64,000 nt of DNA from Phoronis australis (taxonomy: Eukaryota > Phoronida > Phoronidae): positions 915,931-979,930 of the forward strand of contig NMRA01000097.1 in NCBI GenBank assembly GCA_002633005.1, read 5' to 3'. This document shows, piece by piece, positions 35,701 to 44,700 of this stretch. The notes under the pieces are model-generated. The model did not search any database. It was not told the origin of the DNA and worked only from the letters and a program-made list of their open reading frames with translations. Position 1 is the first letter of the stretch; each line of letters opens with the position of its first letter. The translations under genes and the position numbers were made by a program.

Positions 35701-38700
35701 CCAGATGGCTGTTTTCTATTTGGATTGATTGAACAACAATAAAAGGTTAATTAACTTAATATTTATTTTGCATTATGTACTCCGGTACCAATCCGATCAA
35801 ATCTAAAGGTCTCGATCTTTTCATTCAGACACGGCACGCGATGTGCAGGTGAAGTGTCCATGATTGCAAACAACCACATTTGCGGAGTGGGCGTGGCCTA
35901 TAACAGCAGAATAGGAGGTGAGTGACAAGGTAGCTGTAGTTGGTGGCAAACTATCATTTTATTGTATTGAGAAAATACTGCAGCATTTTTGGAGTTTGTT
36001 CCAACACTTCTGTAAAAACCTTGGGGCGCGTTCCACTACGCGGTGAGTTACAGCGAGTCGCGTGTGGCGAAATATCTTGGAATTGTTTACGTACGCTTTT
36101 TATACTTAATTATTCCTGCCTGCATAAGTCGGCGAGCAATCACTTCAATGCCCGCCATTCAGACAGTGTTCGCTAATAATGTCTTGAGCATACTCTCGAA
36201 ACATTAGTATTTCACTCACGTGATCCCTCCAAACTCACAGTAAGCCCACAGTCTTCGAATTCCAGCTTTAACATGGGCAAAATACATCAATTCACCTGCA
36301 ACACGCCGCCTGCGGGCTAAGCCCCATACTACATACCGTGTGTATGAGAATTTAAGCCCACATGCCCATCCCACATATTTGACTCTTATTGTCAAATGTT
36401 TTCCTCAAGTGCATACGCCTAAGTTAAAAGTTAGAGAACTGTGTATTTGCGCGTACTATCTAAAACGGGTGACTTTCCGTGTCCTCTGTCCATTATTATT
36501 CATAAAATGATTGACATTAAATCAAAAGCAAGTTAGTATAATTTTACTGTTTTGAGACGATTAAGTTCAGTAAGATGTTATTTGAAGTTTCTGCTTTGTT
36601 TTACTCAAAAGTCTACAGTCACGTATACTTCCGCACTCGTCTCAATCAGGATATAAGCGCCTATGTAAGGACAAATACGGTTATCCGGTCTGGACGACCT
36701 CCATGATGGAATATAACAGAGTAAAATCGGATCAAAAGTCGATGCCTTCCAGCTCATGGGATTGTTCCAATAAATGTTAATATATGAAGAGTCTCATTTT
36801 AGGCGTCAAGTTATTGGACGGTTCAGTCACGGACAGAATAGAAGCAGCTGCAATCTCATTCAACCACACCTACGTCGACATCTACAGCGCCTCCTGGGGG
36901 CCAAACGATGATGGAAAAACCGTGGAGGGTCCTGGGAGACTAGCGTCGAAAGCTTTTTTGAAGGGCATATACGAAGTGAGTCAGCGCTACACACGCATTG
37001 TGCTTAGTGTCTACAGTTTCGTTGACCACATAAGTGCATTTTCAAAGATTTAGAGAAGTCCTACATAGAGATCTCCATCCATGTAAATATATGAGTGTTT
37101 GATACACACACAGCTGTTTTTAAAGCTCCGACTCGTGGAAAAATTCTTGAACTCCACTTTCAGTTCTTTTAGGCACTGACTTTCACAGGTTCACGCTAAA
37201 TAACTTGCAATGACATGCAATTGGCGTACACATGGGGACCCATTCGCTGGTTGAATGTTCGCGAAACGTTTCGGTCATCGTGCGGTGCCACAAACTAGTC
37301 ACCAGGTGGCGAAATCGGCTCGATTACGAATCGGCTCACCAAGAACTGCTTAACAACATGTGAAAATCGCCAACACCCCTTGAATCCGCTCAAAAACAGT
37401 TCAATGGAGAGAAAATTCACAAGTAAGGGAAGCAGAGGACATGAAACCTAGCTATTCAGAGCAGAAATCATCGTTTTTCATTGCTTCTTGTGCCTGATAT
37501 TTGAAAGATGATGTATTTTTGTCGTCTGAAAATACCGTATGAAGTTACATGTGGAGACAGCTGTTACCAGACATCAGAAACATAATACGTATTAGTGTTG
37601 GCTTACGAAGTAAAAATGTTTCAATCATAATATCTCTAATATTGTCACGTTACAAGAGCAGTAATTAAAATTTCTTTCGTCTTGGTCAAAAACAACATGT
37701 TCAAGAAGTGTTGATTTGTATTTGCGAATTCGTTTGGTTAAGAGCGGTGGCCACATGGTGTAGTTGACAAACCTCGGCTATCAATCACGCCGTGACTGGA
37801 GAAACCTATCGCATTTTTCGCAAAGATGGGATGCGTTCTCAAGAATCTCGCCAAAATCAAGATCTGGCAAGACCAAGGAAGACCACACTAGCGGAGGTCG
37901 AGTGTTTCGCAAGTATGCTTACCGGCGTACACGAGCAAAATGACGGCTACTTAGTGAGTGGTCGGTGAGGTTGGAATGTTAAATTATTGGATATAATTTA
38001 TTTATTATTCCCGTTACATAAGAGAAGATCTTGCCGCAAGTGCTTCGCGAGTGTCACAGTTCTACGAAAAGTAACTTTGCTTAATGCACGAATTTTCTTT
38101 CAGAAGCGTTTCATTCATTTTTTTGTTTTTGTTTGAAGGGTCGCGGCGGATTAGGAGTCATCTACGTGTGGGCGTCTGGAAATGGGGGTCGAAATCACGA
38201 TGACTGCGATTGCGACGGCTATACCTCATCCATATTCACCTTGTCAATCAGTAGCTCCACCTACTCAGCTAATGTACCGTGGTACGCTGAAAAGTGCGCT
38301 TCGACTATGGCCACGGCTTTCTCTAGTGGAAACTATGGAGAACCGGAGATCGTAAGTACTAGTTACTAACTGAATCTAGGTTCGTTAAAACTGTTTAACT
38401 TGGGGGAGATTATCAAAGTAGGAGATTTAACGATGGCGGAATTGGTGGATCTAGGATGTATAGTTACAATTTTCTTAGGGAAACGTTTGCCTAACTTCTG
38501 ATTCAGCATGTCGTGGCGGTTTTTTCTTATCTTTGGTCGTGCCAGTAGGGGCGCGGACCCTGCCTCACTCCTTAGTCTGTGCTGACTACTGCACCATTCT
38601 TGTGGTCATTCCAACGTATCTTCATTTTGTTTATTAGTAATTTTAGGTGGTTTTTTAAATTTCAGGATACGCAAACACCTCCATGGAAGGTTTAAAACTT

Positions 38701-41700
38701 TTGTCCAAGTGATAGTTTTGTTTTAACGTTTTTGCGTTTTGTGTTACTTGCCCGATACTTCTTCAATTGAATTTCAAGGTGTTATGCTGTGCGATACCCT
38801 CGTTTTAGCATTTGGCATATTTTATCAAATATTTTTGAAATGGCGAAATAACGCACAGAATTCCGTGTGCGGGCATCAGGTGATGTGCCCTGATCAGGCA
38901 TACCCTGTCGCAAACAAATGAACCGCAAATTTGTGGTGAATCCTTGAAATATTGGTTAAGTCACAGAACACAAAGTTGAGTGGAACACGTCGCTTTTTCA
39001 CATCCATTCAAGGTGTTGGTGCATCGCCCTCATGTCACAAAAGCATTTCTCCACCTTCAGTCAAATGTAGAGGATGCAGTGTGGCCTGGTTGATAAGTGC
39101 CCGCTTTCTTTACTCGAGGTCGTGGGTTCGAGTCCCACCATGTCACACTGCTAAACCCTTGAGCCAGGTTTCTAGCTCCTCAGCTCGGTTTTAACCACTT
39201 ATTAATATTAATAAAGCATGAAAATATTTCCAGGTGATCAGTGCAAATGGGCCCACATGCGAGGCCTGTGCACGTCTGGTACAACGTGTATCAGACCGCC
39301 TGCAATTATATTATATATATTCACTCAAATGTCCGAACGTTACTTCGTTCCGTTAGCAAATGAGAAGCCAGCCCATCACCCTTTGACTGTGCACTGTGAG
39401 AGAATGTACATGTAGATGGGGAATTCCTACGCCGCTGAGGGTATATTACTGCCTGTAGTGTCAGTGAAATATTTGAAGTACTGAGTATTGGACAGTCTAT
39501 CAAATTAGACTTCACTGATGTTTATAATACGATAGGCATATGCTCATGCAGGTGCTGACACGATAGGCATAAACTCATGCAGGTGCTGAGTATTTGCCCG
39601 GTCTCTCTTCTCCTAGAATCATTCATTTCACGAAGAAAAGACTTTGGACCAATGCAAAATTCAGATTCTGTCTTTCATTTTTTAAGACGACGACTGATCT
39701 ACACGGAAAATGCACTACTAAGCATACAGGAACCTCGGCTGCAGCTCCTCTAGCGGCAGGAGTGTTCGCACTAGTGCTGGAAGCCAAGTAAGTGTAATAG
39801 AACAATCTCGAACATCGTAGGATAACCATGATAAAATAACCTACACATCGTGCAGCTAGAAATAGCTTATACTTTTTCAAATGACTTAAATGCACATGTC
39901 AAATCTCCTATTACCGTAGCTACAATATCTTAGTTATCAGTGCTCCGTTCCGTAGACATAAGATGTTAGCTTGTACAGCAACCTTACCAACCAATCACTG
40001 GCCGCCATTTTGCTGGGTAACCATAGTAAGGTTTCGAGCATACTCGCGAAACATTCGCCTTTCACTCGTTTGATTTAGCGTGATCTCGCTTTTCTCGCGA
40101 AAACTTGGTCTACGGAGCACTATAAACAAATTCACAATAAAATTTTAAGGGAGAAAACGATTTTTTTCAAGATACTGTAGATCATGTTCTGGCATAAAAA
40201 AACATGTTAACTTTCTAAGACAGGCGTGTTTGCTCTTACAAGTTACCGTCATCACTTTACAATCCTTGGTTTGAATTAGTTACGAATAAACCATCTGGAA
40301 ATTCCCCTTACGGGCATACTTATTGCATGGGCAAATTAATGTGCTCAGTCTGAAACACAAACCACTAGTCAAAAGCATATAATATATTGTTTTTATCTGA
40401 TTAAGAAAGAAGATAGCACTGATACAAGTCAATTAAGTAGCCTAAATCAAAGTTGTTTTGACAGAAGGCGCTGGTTTATGTTCATGTAATGTCACATTCA
40501 CTAAAACTGCAGGTCCTTGGTTGTCGTGTAGACACTTTAATTACTGTTCCAATGGCGTGTAATATACTGTCCGTGCACCTACAGAAACTCCAGTAAAGGA
40601 CCCACGTCTTCGTTCTGTATTGCCTTCATATGAGAAAACACAAATGTCCGACATAGACTGCGTCTAATGGCGGCTTGGACATTGTGTTTGTTCAGTGGAA
40701 GGGGATGCACCAAGATAAGGGTTTTTTGATGAACGTTACTAGGGAAACAGTAACTAACGCATTAAAATGTCTCTCCAAGTCAACCAGGGATATGTAGTTT
40801 TAGTACGATAACATCAAACCCGGTTGCGTTTCCTTTAAATAATGATTACATTATTGCCTCTGGCAATACTATGGTTTCATTAAGTGCGATAGCCTACGAA
40901 CGAAACTTACAACATTCAGTATCAGCTTGCCACATGCAATTAGCTTTAAGATTAAAAAAAATGATTGATTGCACACATTTCAGTCCTCACATCACCTGGA
41001 GAGACCTTCAGCATCTTGTCACCTTCACCTCCCAGCCCGAACCCTTCACACAGCAGAGCACCGTCGGTTGGAAAACAAACGGAGCTGGCTTCAAAGTCAA
41101 CAGCGCCTTCGGATTTGGCCTTCTTGACGCTGGTTCTCTCGTTGAAAATGCGCTCAAGTGGAAGCGAGTCCCAGAAAAGGTCAACTGCACCGTACCATCG
41201 GCGCGCACTGACGAAGAATCACTGTTTCCGCTGTAAGCAATGACACAAGAAATATTTACAAATTCCAAGTGTTTAAACTATCCATTTTGAATCATTTATA
41301 GTTTATAATTTTTCCGCGGGACTCTACACACTCTTAGACTACAGTAAAATGTATCTGATAAGGAGTTCATCAACATAACTTTCCCGAGTTTTGCACCGCG
41401 GATTTAGTTGGCCACTTCGGACGGAAAGGTACATGTACACACTTGACGGAGATATTTACGTACGCTTATAACGTACGTACGAGATTACATGCTTGCTTGT
41501 TTCTTTACTCACTAGTTACTCTCACTCCGTTCACGAGTGGCGGGAACGACAGCGGTTTTTCAGTGGCTAAACGTTGACATGTTAGCCAAGACGTACTGTC
41601 TGCGTTGGGGGTAATTTTCGCATGCACTTAGTTCGTTTCTTCACCTCCCCCCCCCCCTTCTACTCATTCCTTCAGTCCAGGCTTACTTACTCATTCGCTC

Positions 41701-44700
41701 CCTCCTTCGTGTCCTNNNNNNNNNNNNNNNNNNNNNNNCCCCCCCCCTTCCCCTGCCCTTCCTTCTCCACCCCTTCCTATCCTTCACCTCACATACTTAT
41801 TTACTTATTATTTATTTATTTATTGCATATCAACTTATTAGACAGTTACTTACAGTTTCTAATACATTACTTACTCGTCCATTTACATATTCTCTGACTT
41901 AAATTCTTTCTTACAGTGCTACATTATAATACTTTGAGTTTGAAAATGACGGTATGCTATTTAAACCTCGAATGGTTAACGAGACCTTTTGGCGTCTTGG
42001 CTTGGTTTCATAACACGATCATATAGGCAACATTAGTGTCGCCATCGTTTTCAAATTTTATCTTAGGCTTATTCGGGAAACTACTTGGATGTTTATTAGC
42101 AATTTGTTAGAGAAACATGCAGTGCCGTCTTTGAAAACCTTTTTTATGTTTTGGTTCATGTTATGACATGGAAATCATTGTTTTGTTTTAATAGGGCGAG
42201 TTAGAGAGTTTACCAAATGACTTTCATTGATAGCTTCAACTAGGAGATTCGCCTCCGCCAACTTGGTTCACTCCAGTTTGAAGATTGAGACCTCAATTTG
42301 ACCTCATTGGCATTGCTCAAGTCATCTGCTCACTTTTTTCTTTGTTAATTACAGCACTTTTGAGGAAATGGAGGTAATAAACATCAAAACCTCCGGTTGC
42401 AAGAACAAATTCAATGAAATTAACTTCCTCGAGCATGTACAAGTGCGGGTGACCATTGAATGCAAAAGGAGGGGTGATGTAGCCGTGGATCTGATATCTC
42501 CGTCAGGTAGCGGTTCAATTTTTATTTACTTTAATTTAATTTCATGAATATTGTAAGACGCAATTTTGAATTTTCTAACTTGAATGCCAACCACTCTTAG
42601 TCATGTTAGAAAACTGTAGACGGGTTATTTCATTATTCGGTTGAAATGGTGAACTTCGTTTTTCTTCCAAAAGCGCACTTCAAAGAAATCAAAACTTGCA
42701 AGTTTTTATGTGTTTCTACCAGTCATTGTTTGGTCGTTCGTAGTACCTCTCGCCCGTTTGATTTTAATTGTCGATGCATGTCATTACGTTTTCAAAATTA
42801 CATCTAAAAGCATTGCCAATATTTATTTTGTCTTAGTCACTGAAAAATTATGTGCAGGCGTTATTTAGTCAGCCGAAAGACTGGACACTGCTGGACACGT
42901 AATGACAAATGCGATGACTCCCTAATTACGCCTTCAAATAGACCCAGTTCCCCAGTAACTCCGCTAGTGTACTTTGGTCGTCAAGTGGAAATCACGCCCT
43001 CTTTTGTTCATCCAGGCACCACAACCACACTTCTCAATGCTCGGTCAAACGACAAGTCAACAGCAGGGTTCAACAAGTGGGTATTTATGTCGGTGCATAC
43101 TTGGGGTGAAAATCCCCGCGGACTAGACGGCAAAGAGCTTGGAAAGTGGCAGGTTATCATCAAGAACCAGAGCAGAAACAAGGTATGTTTAGTGCCTGTA
43201 CCATTTGACTTTAAATCTGCGTGCGTTGTATCTGCTGTTTGAAGACAGAGGAAGAAAACCAACTCTTGCTGTCCTTACCACGCACCGCAAAAAGTTACCA
43301 CGGACAAAAACCCTTACAACGGAACCTGAACTCTGAACCACACTTAGATACTCTGACCACAGACAATTTTATAGCACGTGACAAAAAATTTTTACTAGAC
43401 TAGTCCACACGTTGGTCACTTGCATCAAAAAGGAAAGTGCAGGAGTTCAGCGCTCGGTTGCACGAGACAGATCCAAATAGGGACTCAGCTAAGTTTTCTA
43501 AATCTACTGCGTATTTGTGAGCTCCTTGAAACACTTTCTTATGCTGTTTTAGTTTAATCACTGAATAAACTTTTTGGCTTTGATGCACAATCAAGAGTGA
43601 ACTCCACGTTGAATTATCAGAAAATTATTGGGGAGGGTCTTTTCATGCAAGGCCCCTAATTTAAGGACTTATATTCTCAAGTATTTTGATTGAATTAAGG
43701 GTTCAGTTTTCAGTCATATTATTAAAAATAGCATTAGTCAATGGGGAGCTCGTTATAAAGATAAAAGAATAGAAAATTCACCTGTGAGTAAAGAACGACA
43801 CAAATGCGCAAAAAAATTAGGGAACTTAATTTGGTCTGTTTCATGGAACCGGACACAGACTTCTTGGTAAGTAAGGCTTTTGTGCGTGGTAAGAGATTTT
43901 CCGCCTAGTGGTAAGGGTTAACATCAGTGATAAGGGTTAGTTTCCACCCGCTGGTAGACATAACAGTCCTTTGGTAGGAGAATGTTGAATATTTTCACTG
44001 GGACGTACATGTACAGACATAACTAGCTGGGATATTCATCTATTGGGAAAGAGGACATCTAAGAGGGGCATATTTGTCAGGAGCACCCACGAAATATTCA
44101 CCCTTCCTCACAACTGACCTATCGCCAGGATTTTGAGTGACGGCTTAACTGACCAATCAGAACGCAGCATTCTTGACACACCTTCGTTTCCATGCCGACA
44201 TTTTACCCGACAAACAACACGTTGCCGTGTAAAACGTATTGTTTGTTTGTCGACTTTTCACAAGGGTCGAAGTTTGTGATAGATAAATTTTGCTCCAGCA
44301 ACACCACCCCGTTGTTTTTATAACGTCCAAAGTGATCTCTTTCATGAACTTAAGAATAAATCGAAAATGTTTCCTTCATAGGACATTCCTTAGGAAAAGT
44401 AGTCGTAAGCTATTTGAATGTGAAATTGCCACGCATTTGAGCATCACGTATAGTACGCACCTTCTATGGGATTACCCTCGGTCCCTTACATCTTGAATGA
44501 ATATAAATTTTAGAGGCTTCAACAATTCAAGTCAAAGTATCAAAATTTATAAAATCAATCCTATAGGCCTTCCTTAATGATGACGTAGCAACGCCGCATC
44601 GGGACGGCATGTGTAGCACGCGAATGTACTTGTACGAATGTAGCGTTGGTATTATGGAAAATCACATTTAACACGCAGTGTCTAAGTGTCTAGCTAACGT

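Noticed and set aside
36784-37053. Extending exon 7 to the full open frame.
   Set aside because: Upstream codons precede a clear acceptor (ttttag) and downstream codons follow a clear gtgagt donor; neither side resembles the family.
39081-39150. Possible functional tRNA gene.
   Set aside because: A and B boxes are present but no cloverleaf with proper acceptor stem; the sequence continues into a repeated SINE body.
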